Shown here in pieces: positions 17,943-25,496 of a stretch of 48,836 nucleotides of DNA; within the stretch, counting starts at the first letter, position 1; each line of letters starts with the position of its first letter. The DNA lies in contig PLUL01000019.1 of NCBI GenBank assembly GCA_003164895.1, positions 1 to 48,836 on the forward strand, written 5' to 3'. The notes under the pieces are model-generated. The model searched no databases and was not told the origin of the DNA. It worked only from the letters and a program-made list of their open reading frames with translations. This DNA is from Bacteroidota bacterium (GTDB taxonomy: Bacteria; Bacteroidota; Bacteroidia; Palsa-948). The translations under genes and the position numbers were made by a program.

Positions 17943-18278
17943 ATGCTAACTAAAGATTTTTTCCATCTGGTATATGAAGTAGCCCGGCATGTGCCGAAAG
18001 GCAGGGTTACATCCTACGGTGCGATTGGAAAATATTTGGGTTCAGGAAAGTCAGCAAGAATGGTTGGCTGGGCGATGAACGCTGCCCATTCTCAGAAAAA
18101 ATTCGTTCCTGCTCATCGCGTTGTGAATAGAAATGGAGAATTAACAGGCAAGCATCACTTCGGTCATCCAAAATTGATGCAGAAACTTTTAGAAAGGGAA
18201 GGGATCAAAGTAAAGAACGATAAGATTGTAAATTTTAAAAATTTGTTTTGGGACCCGGCTGAAGAACTAAAACCGTAG
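17943..18278 (+). CDS. Alkyltransferase-like (ATL) DNA repair protein
   Basis: The 111-residue protein is the MGMT (Ada/Ogt) DNA-binding domain alone, with GRVTSYGAIGKYLG and SARMVGWAMN (recognition helix and arginine finger region). The catalytic motif PCHRV of true O6-alkylguanine transferases is here PAHRV (56-60), so the acceptor cysteine is an alanine. Such ATL proteins bind alkylated guanines without removing the alkyl group and hand the lesion to nucleotide-excision repair. I chose ATG 17943 because the family starts a few residues before the FFxxVYEV segment and a promoter lies just upstream. Convergent with folA, three bases apart. Confidence 0.9.
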   Translation: MLTKDFFHLVYEVARHVPKGRVTSYGAIGKYLGSGKSARMVGWAMNAAHSQKKFVPAHRVVNRNGELTGKHHFGHPKLMQKLLEREGIKVKNDKIVNFKNLFWDPAEELKP

Positions 18279-18281
18279 TCC

Positions 18282-18785
18282 TCATTTTATTTTTTCATAT
18301 ACACAAAACGAAAAAGGAAATTTATTTTTTTCGTCTGGTTGTACATCCTTTTGAATCATTTTCTTCCACCTGTTTGCATCTATTTTAGGGAAAAAAGTAT
18401 CTCCGTCAAATGCGTGGTGTATTTTGGTGAGATAAATTTTATCAGCAACATCAATTGTTTGATTGTAAATGTCAGCACCTCCGATTATAAATACTTCGGT
18501 TTCGTTTTTTTTCTTTGCTTCATTCAAAGCATGCTCAATTGAATTAAACACAATGCAATCTTTCGCTTTAAAATCTTTTTGTCGTGTCACAATTATATTG
18601 GTTCTTCCATTCAACGGGCGATACTTTTCGGGAATTGAATCATAGTTTTTTCTTCCCATGATTACGCAATGTCCCACAGTTGTATCGCGAAAATATTTAA
18701 TGTCTGCAGGTAAATGCCAAGGCAAAGAATTATTTTTTCCTATTACATTATTTTCTGAGATGGCAACAATTAGCGATATGACCAT
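18282..18785 (-). CDS. folA: Dihydrofolate reductase
   Basis: DHFR reduces dihydrofolate to tetrahydrofolate with NADPH. The protein (167 residues from ATG 18785) has the family motifs ISLIVAISENNVIGKNNSLPWHLPADIKYFR, GHCVIMGRKNYDSIP and VFIIGGADIYNQ. An in-frame TTG two codons earlier is a less likely start. A TAATTTTG -7 box lies three bases upstream of the ATG. DHFR regenerates the folate oxidised by ThyA, which is encoded 1.7 kb upstream on the same strand. Confidence 0.96.
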   Translation of the reverse strand: MVISLIVAISENNVIGKNNSLPWHLPADIKYFRDTTVGHCVIMGRKNYDSIPEKYRPLNGRTNIIVTRQKDFKAKDCIVFNSIEHALNEAKKKNETEVFIIGGADIYNQTIDVADKIYLTKIHHAFDGDTFFPKIDANRWKKMIQKDVQPDEKNKFPFSFCVYEKIK

Positions 18786-18788
18786 AAA

Positions 18789-18796
18789 CAAAATTA
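18789..18796 (-). promoter_or_regulatory. folA -7 promoter box (TAATTTTG)
   Basis: An exact TAnnTTTG match on the minus strand lies three bases before the folA ATG, with a TTG 22 bases upstream inside the end of the preceding gene. The spacing predicts a leaderless transcript. Confidence 0.45.
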
Positions 18797-18807
18797 ATCG
18801 TTAATGT

Positions 18808-20409
18808 TTATGCATAAGCAATACTTGCATCAAAAGTTTCTTCGCTGCTGTGCATCATATCGAGTTCCCATCCTTGCGGAAAAGGAGCTTCCAGCAATGC
18901 ACCACGAAGCATATTTGGATACATCTCCGCATAAGTCTGAATCTGACTTGCACTAATTCGTCTGTAAATAAATGAGCGATGCAGTTTTCTCGGATGATCA
19001 ATTCCTGAAGCTGCCATCAATTCCACCGCACTTTTTACTGTTTCATTATGAAAATTCATAACACGAACTTTTTTATCGCTCACGTCAAGTCCTTTCATCA
19101 AATTCAAATCTTGCGTTGCAACTCCCGTAGGACATTTATTCGTATTACATTCCAACGCCTGAATACATCCGAGAGAAAGCATCATGGCACGTGCACTATT
19201 GCACATATCCGCACCGAGCGAAAGATTTTTTACAATATCAAAACCGGTAGAAACTTTTCCCGATGCGATAATGCGAATGTGCCGTCTGACAGCAAAACCA
19301 TTCAGTGTATCGTGAACGAACGCAAGCGCATCGCGCAAAGGCATGCCGACATAATTTGAAAACTCAAGTGGTGCAGCTCCGGTTCCGCCTTCACCACCAT
19401 CAACTGTGATGAAATCAGGCAAGATGCCTGTCTTCACCATTGCTTTGCAAATGGCAATGAACTGTAATTTTCTTCCTACACAAAGTTTGAAACCGATTGG
19501 TTTCCCACCAGAAAGTTCGCGAAGTTTTTTTATGAAATGCATCAGCTCAATAGGAGTTTTAAATGCAGTGTGATAAGGAGGAGAAAGAACATCTTTTCCC
19601 ATTTCAACCAAACGGATATTGGCAATTTCCTGAGTAACTTTTGCTGCGGGAAGAATTCCACCGTGACCGGGCTTCGCTCCTTGAGAAAGTTTTATCTCAA
19701 TCATTTTCACCTGAGGTGTTGCCGCGCGCTCGGCAAATTTTTCATAGCTGAAAGTTCCGTCTTCTTTATTTCTGCATCCGAAATATCCGGTTCCAATTTG
19801 CCAGATGATATCGCCACCCGGTTCAAGATGATACGGGCTCAGTCCGCCTTCGCCTGTGTTGTGTGCAAAGTTTCCAAGTTTCGCTCCTCCATTAAGAGCA
19901 AGTATTGCATTCTTACTCAGCGAACCGAAACTCATCGCGGAAATATTCAACACACTTGCATCGTAAGGTTGTTTGCACTCTGGTCCTCCAACTGTTACGC
20001 GCGGATTTTGTTCCACTTTATGTCCGTCAAGCGGGGAAATACTGTGATTGAGCCACTCGTAACCGACTTCATACACATTCAGTTGAGTTCCGAAAGGAGT
20101 AGTGTCATTTGCTTTTTTCGCACGTTGATAAATTACAGTACGACTCATGCGGTTGAATGGAGTTCCATCAGTATCCGATTCAATAAAGTACTGGTAAATT
20201 TTTGGGCGCATCCATTCTGCCATCCAGCGCATTCTGCCAAGCACAGGAAAGTTTCTTCGCAAGGAATGACTGGGTTGTGAAATGTCAATGATGCCAACTA
20301 AAATTATCGGAACCGTAATCACAAGCGACCACATGAACGGATTCCAAAAATATGTAATGGCTGCCGTGATGAGCAGCGTTGCAATAGAAATATTATAAAA
20401 TGAACGCAT
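18808..20409 (-). CDS. FMN-binding glutamate synthase family protein (GltB-like, membrane-anchored)
   Basis: The 533-residue protein starts with one or two hydrophobic helices (about 7-43). The glutamate synthase FMN-binding domain follows, with SAMSFGSLSKNAILALNGGA, GYFGCRNKEDG, KLSQGAKPGHGGILPA and TVDGGEGGTGAAP. The cysteine pattern C-x5-C-x4-CP (in CIQALECNTNKCP) matches the 3Fe-4S ligands of GltB. No glutaminase domain or GltD-like subunit is nearby, so it is a stand-alone relative whose electron donor and substrate are unknown. This type is common in Bacteroidota. It sits between thyA and folA with its own TAACTTTG box. Confidence 0.88.
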   Translation of the reverse strand: MRSFYNISIATLLITAAITYFWNPFMWSLVITVPIILVGIIDISQPSHSLRRNFPVLGRMRWMAEWMRPKIYQYFIESDTDGTPFNRMSRTVIYQRAKKANDTTPFGTQLNVYEVGYEWLNHSISPLDGHKVEQNPRVTVGGPECKQPYDASVLNISAMSFGSLSKNAILALNGGAKLGNFAHNTGEGGLSPYHLEPGGDIIWQIGTGYFGCRNKEDGTFSYEKFAERAATPQVKMIEIKLSQGAKPGHGGILPAAKVTQEIANIRLVEMGKDVLSPPYHTAFKTPIELMHFIKKLRELSGGKPIGFKLCVGRKLQFIAICKAMVKTGILPDFITVDGGEGGTGAAPLEFSNYVGMPLRDALAFVHDTLNGFAVRRHIRIIASGKVSTGFDIVKNLSLGADMCNSARAMMLSLGCIQALECNTNKCPTGVATQDLNLMKGLDVSDKKVRVMNFHNETVKSAVELMAASGIDHPRKLHRSFIYRRISASQIQTYAEMYPNMLRGALLEAPFPQGWELDMMHSSEETFDASIAYA

Positions 20410-20429
20410 GGTATGGGGATTTAAGAAAA

Positions 20430-20437
20430 CAAAGTTA
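20430..20437 (-). promoter_or_regulatory. -7 promoter box (TAACTTTG) of the GltB-like gene
   Basis: An exact TAnnTTTG match on the minus strand lies 20 bases upstream of the ATG at 20409. No clear TTG at the usual -33 distance was seen. Confidence 0.4.
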
Positions 20438-20468
20438 ATAGTTAATTGGAAATACTAAATATGAAATA

Positions 20469-21263
20469 TCAAACCGCTACAGGAGCTTTGATGTGCGGAT
20501 GCGGATCGTAATTCTCTATCGTGAAATCTTCAAACTTGAAATCAAAAATATTTTTTACTTCAGGATTTATTTTCATGGTTGGAAGCGGTCGGAAATCACG
20601 CGAGAGCTGAAGATTCACCTGCTCTATGTGATTGGAATAAATATGTGCATCGCCAAAAGTGTGAATGAATTCGCCTAATTTTAAATTACAAACCTGTGCC
20701 ACCATCATCGTAAGCAACGCATAGGAAGCAATATTAAAAGGAACTCCAAGAAAAATATCAGCACTTCGCTGATAAAGCTGACACGAAAGTTTTCCATCTA
20801 AAACATAAAATTGAAAGAACGCATGACAAGGAGGCAATTTCATTTTATCAATATCGGCAACATTCCATGCGCTGACAATTAACCTGCGCGAATCAGGAGT
20901 TTTTTTTATCTGCTCAATCACATCAGTGATTTGGTCAATCGTTTTTCCATCTGGCGTGTGCCAGCTTCTCCACTGAGAACCATACACCGGACCAAGATTT
21001 CCGTTTGCATCCGCCCATTCATCCCAGATGCCGACTCCGTTATCTTTTAAATATTTAATGTTCGTATCGCCTTTCAAAAACCAAAGTAATTCGTGAATGA
21101 TTGATTTAGTATGCACTTTTTTTGTAGTGAGAAGCGGAAAACCTTTTGCCAGATCAAAGCGCATCTGATAACCGAAAATGCTGATGGTTCCTGTTCCTGT
21201 TCGGTCAGATTTTTTTGTGCCGTGCTCCAGCACGGTGCGCATTAAATCGTGGTATTGTTTCAC
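20469..21263 (-). CDS. thyA: Thymidylate synthase
   Basis: ThyA methylates dUMP to dTMP with 5,10-methylenetetrahydrofolate. From the GTG at 21263 the protein is 264 residues, the same length as E. coli ThyA. It aligns from residue 2 (KQYHDLM) with [12 protein letters not shown], the catalytic [11 protein letters not shown] with Cys146, and [19 protein letters not shown]. The frame stays open upstream to 21482 but that part is unlike ThyA and overlaps the terminator of the next gene. A TACATTTG box four bases before the GTG supports this start. Confidence 0.96.
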   Translation of the reverse strand: MKQYHDLMRTVLEHGTKKSDRTGTGTISIFGYQMRFDLAKGFPLLTTKKVHTKSIIHELLWFLKGDTNIKYLKDNGVGIWDEWADANGNLGPVYGSQWRSWHTPDGKTIDQITDVIEQIKKTPDSRRLIVSAWNVADIDKMKLPPCHAFFQFYVLDGKLSCQLYQRSADIFLGVPFNIASYALLTMMVAQVCNLKLGEFIHTFGDAHIYSNHIEQVNLQLSRDFRPLPTMKINPEVKNIFDFKFEDFTIENYDPHPHIKAPVAV

Positions 21264-21267
21264 AAAA

Positions 21268-21275
21268 CAAATGTA
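21268..21275 (-). promoter_or_regulatory. thyA -7 promoter box (TACATTTG)
   Basis: An exact TAnnTTTG match on the minus strand lies four bases upstream of the thyA GTG, with a TTG 23 bases further upstream. It predicts transcription starting at or next to the start codon. Confidence 0.5.
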
Positions 21276-21306
21276 GAAACTTTTTGAATCTGTTTTTGCA
21301 AAACAA

Positions 21307-21338
21307 AAAAAGCCCTCCACTTTCGCAGAGAGCTTTTT
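21307..21338 (-). terminator. Intrinsic terminator after the Fn3-like gene
   Basis: Read on the minus strand, AAAAAGC and GCTTTTT close a hairpin with an inner GAG/CTC extension, followed by a T-run. It lies 17 bases after the stop of the gene ending at 21355 and separates it from thyA. Confidence 0.75.
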
Positions 21339-21354
21339 CAAATACAAACCCCAC

Positions 21355-21981
21355 TTACTGCGCAAACAAATTATTGGGAGCGTTTTTCCAGAAAACATTG
21401 TTGCTCGAACCCACCGCACAGGCAGCAAACTTATATTGTGTGCCCGAAATGAATCCGCCAAACGTATTAGTATGCTTTGCACTCCATTTAATTGTCCAAA
21501 GATTAGGGTCTTTTTCCGTATTGCTTACAGGAGTAAAGGCAAACAAATATCCCCACGCATTATCTACAATAGCAATATCAATATCAAAAGTATTAGGCGC
21601 AGTTCCATTTGTAATATCTACAGAATCGGGAGGCAAAAGGTCGCCAACAGGAGTGTGCGCTTTAGAAATTTGATAACCGCTTTTTGCCAGCTTTGCCAAA
21701 TCACCTTGGGCAATGCTGTTCACATAAGTTCCGTTTTGCTTAATTGACCCTTCAATAAGTGTTCGGGTATTTTTAAGGTCATTGGCTTTGCCCGGATAAT
21801 CGGGTTTCTTTATTATGCCATCCCACACATCAATCTGACCCGATAAAATAGCCATTGTAATAGGTGGATTTGGATAAACATTAGAGTTTTGAGTTAACTC
21901 GGTTACAGTGAGCCGAGTATCAGTAGAAAAATTGGCTTGAGATACACGGCTAAAGTCGGTAAGAGCTTGTTGTTTGTGCAT
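21355..21981 (-). CDS. Hypothetical protein, helical N-terminus plus fibronectin-III-like domain
   Basis: The 208-residue protein has no signal peptide. The first 110 residues look helical, with a pattern (NPPITMAIL..., [22 protein letters not shown]) that resembles a Bacteroidota family of small proteins pairing a helical domain with a C-terminal Fn3-like beta sandwich. Residues about 140-200 ([31 protein letters not shown]) fit the Fn3-like part. Function is unknown; it may belong to a phage-derived or contractile-structure context, but nothing nearby supports that. It lies 13 bases downstream of a small repeat ORF and probably shares its transcript. Confidence 0.6.
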   Translation of the reverse strand: MHKQQALTDFSRVSQANFSTDTRLTVTELTQNSNVYPNPPITMAILSGQIDVWDGIIKKPDYPGKANDLKNTRTLIEGSIKQNGTYVNSIAQGDLAKLAKSGYQISKAHTPVGDLLPPDSVDITNGTAPNTFDIDIAIVDNAWGYLFAFTPVSNTEKDPNLWTIKWSAKHTNTFGGFISGTQYKFAACAVGSSNNVFWKNAPNNLFAQ

Positions 21982-21994
21982 TTTGTTTTTGTTT

Positions 21995-22252
21995 TTAGTT
22001 AATTTTTATTGTTTTCGGGGCATTTTTATCTGCTTTTATTGCATTGTTGTTGCACAATGGCGAATTGTAACACAACAATTGAGCATTGTAATACAACAAT
22101 GAAGCGTTGTTATCTGCTTTTTTCAAATTGTTGTTCAACAAAATGAAATTGTTTACTGCTTTTTTGGAATTGTTGTTCAACAATGGTGCATTGTTATCTG
22201 CTTTTGCGCCAGAAGTGGTTACCATTGAATAATTGTTGCTTTTAATTTTCAC
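21995..22252 (-). CDS. Small ORF of five 14-residue Asn/Lys/Leu-rich repeats
   Basis: After a 15-residue leader the 85-residue frame consists of five consecutive 14-residue units, such as AKADNNAPLLNNNS, KKADNNASLLYYNA and IKADKNAPKTIKIN. The DNA therefore has a 42-bp period, and each unit holds short inverted repeats of the TTGTTG-AA-CAACAA or CATTGT-ACAATG kind. The listed start is GTG 22252; ATG 22225 is an alternative that keeps all repeats. It could be a real repeat peptide or a hairpin-rich leader RNA that happens to be open. It directly precedes the Fn3-like gene. Confidence 0.45.
   Translation of the reverse strand: MKIKSNNYSMVTTSGAKADNNAPLLNNNSKKAVNNFILLNNNLKKADNNASLLYYNAQLLCYNSPLCNNNAIKADKNAPKTIKIN
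22001..22210. repeat. Tandem repeat, 42-bp period, about 5 units with internal inverted repeats
   Basis: Successive units are anchored by CTGCTTTT on the plus strand and are 42 bp apart; the second unit from the left has diverged. Each contains one or two short hairpin arms (CATTGT/ACAATG, AATTGT/ACAATT), giving a near 21-bp rhythm of dyad symmetry. Confidence 0.7.
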
Positions 22253-22339
22253 GCGGCAAAATAAATAAATTGTAAAATAATACGCAATGATCTTGCTTAT
22301 ATACTCAGGTGATAAAAATCACTTTTGAATGGAGGGGGA

Positions 22340-22373
22340 TTGAGGGGCTTTGTGCAAGTATTGTGTAACTTTG
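22340..22373 (+). promoter_or_regulatory. Promoter of the T9SS cargo gene (TTG-N23-TAACTTTG)
   Basis: TAACTTTG (22366-22373) is an exact -7 match with TTG at 22340-22342. Transcription starting near 22378 would give a leader of about 47 bases and rules out the in-frame start at 22350. Confidence 0.45.
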
Positions 22374-22424
22374 TTACCTTATAATAGGTATAAGGAATTA
22401 ATTACAATTCTAAAACTAATAAAA

Positions 22425-23264
22425 ATGAAAAAACTTCTACTCATCCTTACAGCTTTTTTTACATTAACAGTTACTTATGGACAAGTTTCCAATGACAGTT
22501 GCTTGAGCGCAATTAATTTGGGGACGGTTTATGGTAACGGCACACTAAACTGCATTGATGGTACAATTAATTTTGACACAACACTTTTTTCTGGAAATGT
22601 AAATGCGTCAGCAAACTTTCCTTATGTATCAATGACTGGTTGTCAAGGATACACAAATGCAACTGCCAATCCTGCGAATGACACTTGGTTTAAAATAAAA
22701 ACAAAAGATTTTTATATAAAGGTTTTTAATGGAATTTCTCCTGCAATAGATTCTCTTCATTTAAATGTGTGGCACGGAACAAATTGTAGTAGTTTAATTC
22801 CTTCGGGATGTTATACCTTTGATTTAATAACTACAAATCCTTATTATGTATCATTTGCTGGAGATACAACAGGAGGTCAATATACATTTCTACAATTCAG
22901 TGGTAACTCTTTAGGAAAAACCGGTAAGTTTAATTTTTGTTTAAAAGGTGTTAACACAGGTGTTGGTTCTTATTATGGAACAATGGTTACAACTACTATG
23001 GGTATTGCAAAAGAAGAAATCTTTAATACAATAAAAATTTCCCCTAACCCCACGCGGGGTGTATTTTCAATACAAGGAATAAGCCAACAACAAATAGTGA
23101 ATAGCCAGCTGGAAATTTATAACGTGTTTGGAGCAAAAGTTTATTCATCAATAATAAATAGTCCATCATCCATAATCAATCTTGATGTTCCTAACGGCAT
23201 TTATTTCCTCCAACTCAAAACCAGCGAGGGAATTGCTACAAAGAAGTTGGTGATTAGTAAATAG
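22425..23264 (+). CDS. Secreted protein with T9SS type A sorting domain
   Basis: The protein (279 residues from ATG 22425) begins with a clear signal peptide (KKLLLILTAFFTLTVTYGQ). A cysteine-containing beta domain opens with SNDSCLSAINLGTVYGNG and contains NDTWFKIKT, a layout common in Bacteroidota surface proteins with a carbohydrate-binding or PPC-like fold. The last 75 residues are a T9SS type A sorting domain (KISPNPTRGVFSIQG, ending GIYFLQLKTSEGIATKKLVISK). No catalytic motif was seen. The stop codon is the first base triplet of a heptamer array that fills the gap to the convergent peptidase gene. Confidence 0.85.
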   Translation: MKKLLLILTAFFTLTVTYGQVSNDSCLSAINLGTVYGNGTLNCIDGTINFDTTLFSGNVNASANFPYVSMTGCQGYTNATANPANDTWFKIKTKDFYIKVFNGISPAIDSLHLNVWHGTNCSSLIPSGCYTFDLITTNPYYVSFAGDTTGGQYTFLQFSGNSLGKTGKFNFCLKGVNTGVGSYYGTMVTTTMGIAKEEIFNTIKISPNPTRGVFSIQGISQQQIVNSQLEIYNVFGAKVYSSIINSPSSIINLDVPNGIYFLQLKTSEGIATKKLVISK

Positions 23265-23303
23265 CCATCAGCTATCGGCTAATAGCTAATAGCTTTCAGC
23301 CAT
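23262..23303. repeat. Heptanucleotide repeat array, 6 degenerate units
   Basis: The units read TAGCCAT, CAGCTAT, CGGCTAA, TAGCTAA, TAGCTTT and CAGCCAT. They start at the stop codon of one gene and end at the stop codon of the convergent gene, so the array is essentially the whole intergenic region. Confidence 0.7.
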
Positions 23304-25102
23304 TACCTCACAAAATCCGCCTTGTAAGTGCGCACATTGTTTTTTCCATCGGTAACTTCAAGCACAAAAGTGTGCTTTCCTTTTGTAACGTGCTCGTCAA
23401 ACTCGTAAAAGAGCATTGCATTTTTATATTCAAACTGCATGGCTATCCATTTGCCATCCACCGTTCCGCGGTAGGTTTTTATTCCTGTTAAATTATCGGC
23501 AATGGTTACGGCAATCATTTTTGCGTGGCTCAAATTACTGCCGTTCAAAATATTTCGGGGCTTAATGCTTGGCGCAACGGTATCTACCGCCACGGCAAAA
23601 CGCCCAAAGTAACGGGTGTCGGTAGTTACCCAGCCGTCTTTGTAATCTCCTTTTTGGTCTTTCATCTCATTCTTTCCGTCCAAAAGAACAATGGTGGCTT
23701 TGCTTTGCAATTTATCGGGCACAGGTTTTGTCTTTATCGAAAGAGAATAGTTTGCATTCAGTGGAACATCGGTCTTATGCACCGTGTGTATGGGCGAAAA
23801 CTTTCCGGGCAGGGTATCTTTGCTCATGGAATAATCAAAATCAATGTCGTGGTAAAGCGTGCATGGCGCAATCTCTACTTTAATGTTATCGGTTTCGAAT
23901 TTGTTAAGGTCGCAGCATTTAAAATGATGCACCTCATCCCCTTCCCTTCTCCTTAAGGAGAAGGGAGCGAGGGTTGAGGTTGACTTAACCTTGAATTCTG
24001 CTGTTGATGCATTGCCAAAAAAATCTTTCACAATGAATTTTACAGCATGAACTGCATTGTCATCAAAACGAAACAAGCCATCGTTCACCACACACTGATA
24101 AATGGAAAGCATATTGTTCTCGTCCCTGAAACACTTTTGAATTGCCTTGTGGCTCCTCGCCTCTTCGGCATAATCAATGTGCGAATTTATGTAGCGCGAT
24201 TCATCAAAACCAATTTCATTCAGCTCGTGGTAATAAATACGTTTGCCGTCAATATCCAGTTCTATGGAATACGCGCCCAGCCTTCCTGCGGCAGCAACAT
24301 TTCCGTAATCGGTTGTTTCAATCCCAAAGCCAATGTCGCCATGAACCGGAATCGCTTCGGCAGAAACTCTGTACTTTCCTTTTCCACCTGCCACTCCGAA
24401 CTTCCGCATCGCATCTTTTCCGTTCACACGGCTCGAATCGTTTGCAGGATAAATGGCAATGGTTGTAATGCGTGGCGGAACAGTATCTGCTATTTTGAAT
24501 CCGAAAAGAAAAGGATTGTAAGCGTGTTCTGTAATTTCATCCCTGATTTCAAAATGCACGTGCGGTGATTGCGAACCTCCTGTGTTTCCTGAAATAGCAA
24601 CGGTGTCGTGTTGCTTGACTTTCAATAAATTCTTTTCAGGATAAATATCCAGGTCATACGTTTCGGCTTTGTATTGTTCCTGTTTCAGGTATTCAGCAAC
24701 CTTTCCATGCAATCGTTGAAGATGCCCGTAAACAGAAACAAATCCGTTGGGATGTGTGATGTACAAACATTTGCCGTAACCATAAGGCGATATTTTTATG
24801 CGCGAAACATAGCCATCTGCCGCTGCTAAAACATAAGCGCCTTCTCTTCCGTGCGTTTTAACATCCAGTCCTGCATGAAAATGATTCGGACGAATCTCTC
24901 CGAAGTTTCCTGCAATACCAAATACTGAATCTTGTATGGGTGAAATGAAATATCCCTGCGGAAATATTTTCTTAACCGGAGGTTTTATTTCCTGTCCCTG
25001 CATTTTCAAAGATGAATCCTGACAGGCGCCATCAAGCATGGAAGGAATTAAAACAGCTATTCCGATGGAAAGAATTAAAAAACTGATAATGGCTTTCTTC
25101 AT
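23303..25102 (-). CDS. M23 family (LytM) metallopeptidase, exported
   Basis: The 599-residue protein has an N-terminal signal or anchor helix (about 1-22) and a LytM domain (about 65-200). Zinc-binding motifs are HFHAGLD (H76, D80) and HVHFEI (H181, H183), so the site looks intact and the enzyme may hydrolyse peptidoglycan cross-links. Some family members are instead inactive activators, but the full motif set argues for activity. The C-terminal 390 residues are beta-rich and unassigned. Residues about 375-391 (PFSLRRREGDE) are encoded by a 50-bp palindromic repeat inserted in frame. Confidence 0.9.
   Translation of the reverse strand: MKKAIISFLILSIGIAVLIPSMLDGACQDSSLKMQGQEIKPPVKKIFPQGYFISPIQDSVFGIAGNFGEIRPNHFHAGLDVKTHGREGAYVLAAADGYVSRIKISPYGYGKCLYITHPNGFVSVYGHLQRLHGKVAEYLKQEQYKAETYDLDIYPEKNLLKVKQHDTVAISGNTGGSQSPHVHFEIRDEITEHAYNPFLFGFKIADTVPPRITTIAIYPANDSSRVNGKDAMRKFGVAGGKGKYRVSAEAIPVHGDIGFGIETTDYGNVAAAGRLGAYSIELDIDGKRIYYHELNEIGFDESRYINSHIDYAEEARSHKAIQKCFRDENNMLSIYQCVVNDGLFRFDDNAVHAVKFIVKDFFGNASTAEFKVKSTSTLAPFSLRRREGDEVHHFKCCDLNKFETDNIKVEIAPCTLYHDIDFDYSMSKDTLPGKFSPIHTVHKTDVPLNANYSLSIKTKPVPDKLQSKATIVLLDGKNEMKDQKGDYKDGWVTTDTRYFGRFAVAVDTVAPSIKPRNILNGSNLSHAKMIAVTIADNLTGIKTYRGTVDGKWIAMQFEYKNAMLFYEFDEHVTKGKHTFVLEVTDGKNNVRTYKADFVR
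23931..23980. repeat. 50-bp palindromic element inside the M23 peptidase gene
   Basis: A perfect 22-bp palindrome centred on CTTAAG (23944-23965) is enclosed by outer arms ACCTCA (23931-23936) and TGAGGT (23975-23980). The C/G-rich arms are unlike the surrounding gene. It behaves like a dispersed REP-like element that preserved the reading frame. Confidence 0.75.
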
Positions 25103-25129
25103 AATTGTTTAAAAAAACAAGAAATAACG

Positions 25130-25159
25130 TTGCTAAATCGACAATGAATCGTATTTTTG
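25130..25159 (+). promoter_or_regulatory. Promoter of the coiled-coil/zapA operon (TTG-N19-TATTTTTG)
   Basis: TTG (25130-25132), a spacer of exactly 19 bases and TATTTTTG (25152-25159) form the best full Bacteroidota promoter match in the window. The leader to the ATG at 25182 would be about 18 bases. Confidence 0.65.
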
Positions 25160-25181
25160 TCAACAAATATTTTTTGATAAG

Positions 25182-25472
25182 ATGAGCGATTTAAAATCCA
25201 TTGCTGTTTCGCTGGAAGGTAAAATCGAAAAATTAGTAGATTTGCACCATCGGACAAAGAAGGAACTGTCCGCTCTTAAAACACAAAACAACCATTTAAC
25301 TCAAACCATAGATCAACAAAAACAATCAATAAAGGAGCTTGAAGACAAAACCAAGATACTCAGGTTATCCAAATCATTAACAAATACAAACGAAAACACA
25401 CACGAACTAAAATTAAAAATAAACGAGCTGATACGGGAAGTAGATAAGTGCATTTCTTTATTAAATAAGTAA
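25182..25472 (+). CDS. Small coiled-coil protein upstream of zapA (ZauP/ZapB-like)
   Basis: The 96-residue protein is predicted to be almost entirely alpha-helical, with heptad-like spacing of Leu/Ile from about residue 8 to 90 and no membrane segment. It is rich in Lys, Glu, Gln and Asn. It immediately precedes zapA and shares its promoter. In Caulobacter a coiled-coil protein encoded upstream of zapA (ZauP) binds ZapA and focuses the Z ring, and E. coli ZapB plays a comparable part. That role is inferred from position and fold only. Confidence 0.65.
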   Translation: MSDLKSIAVSLEGKIEKLVDLHHRTKKELSALKTQNNHLTQTIDQQKQSIKELEDKTKILRLSKSLTNTNENTHELKLKINELIREVDKCISLLNK

Positions 25473-25496
25473 CACGCAGAAGGTCGAAAACGATTA

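Noticed and set aside
19537-20280. Long plus-strand ORF (247 codons) opposite the GltB-like gene
   Set aside because: It lies wholly antisense to a well-supported gene and its translation shows no recognisable domain or plausible start context.
21264-21482. Extended N-terminus of ThyA
   Set aside because: The extra 73 residues are unlike ThyA, cover a terminator hairpin and part of the upstream gene, and the remaining 264 residues match the standard length.
22001-22210. CRISPR array
   Set aside because: The 42-bp units are directly adjacent, degenerate and carry no unique spacers, and no cas genes are near.
24047-24568. Plus-strand ORF (173 codons) opposite the M23 peptidase
   Set aside because: Antisense shadow of a gene with intact zinc motifs; composition follows the opposite strand's codons.
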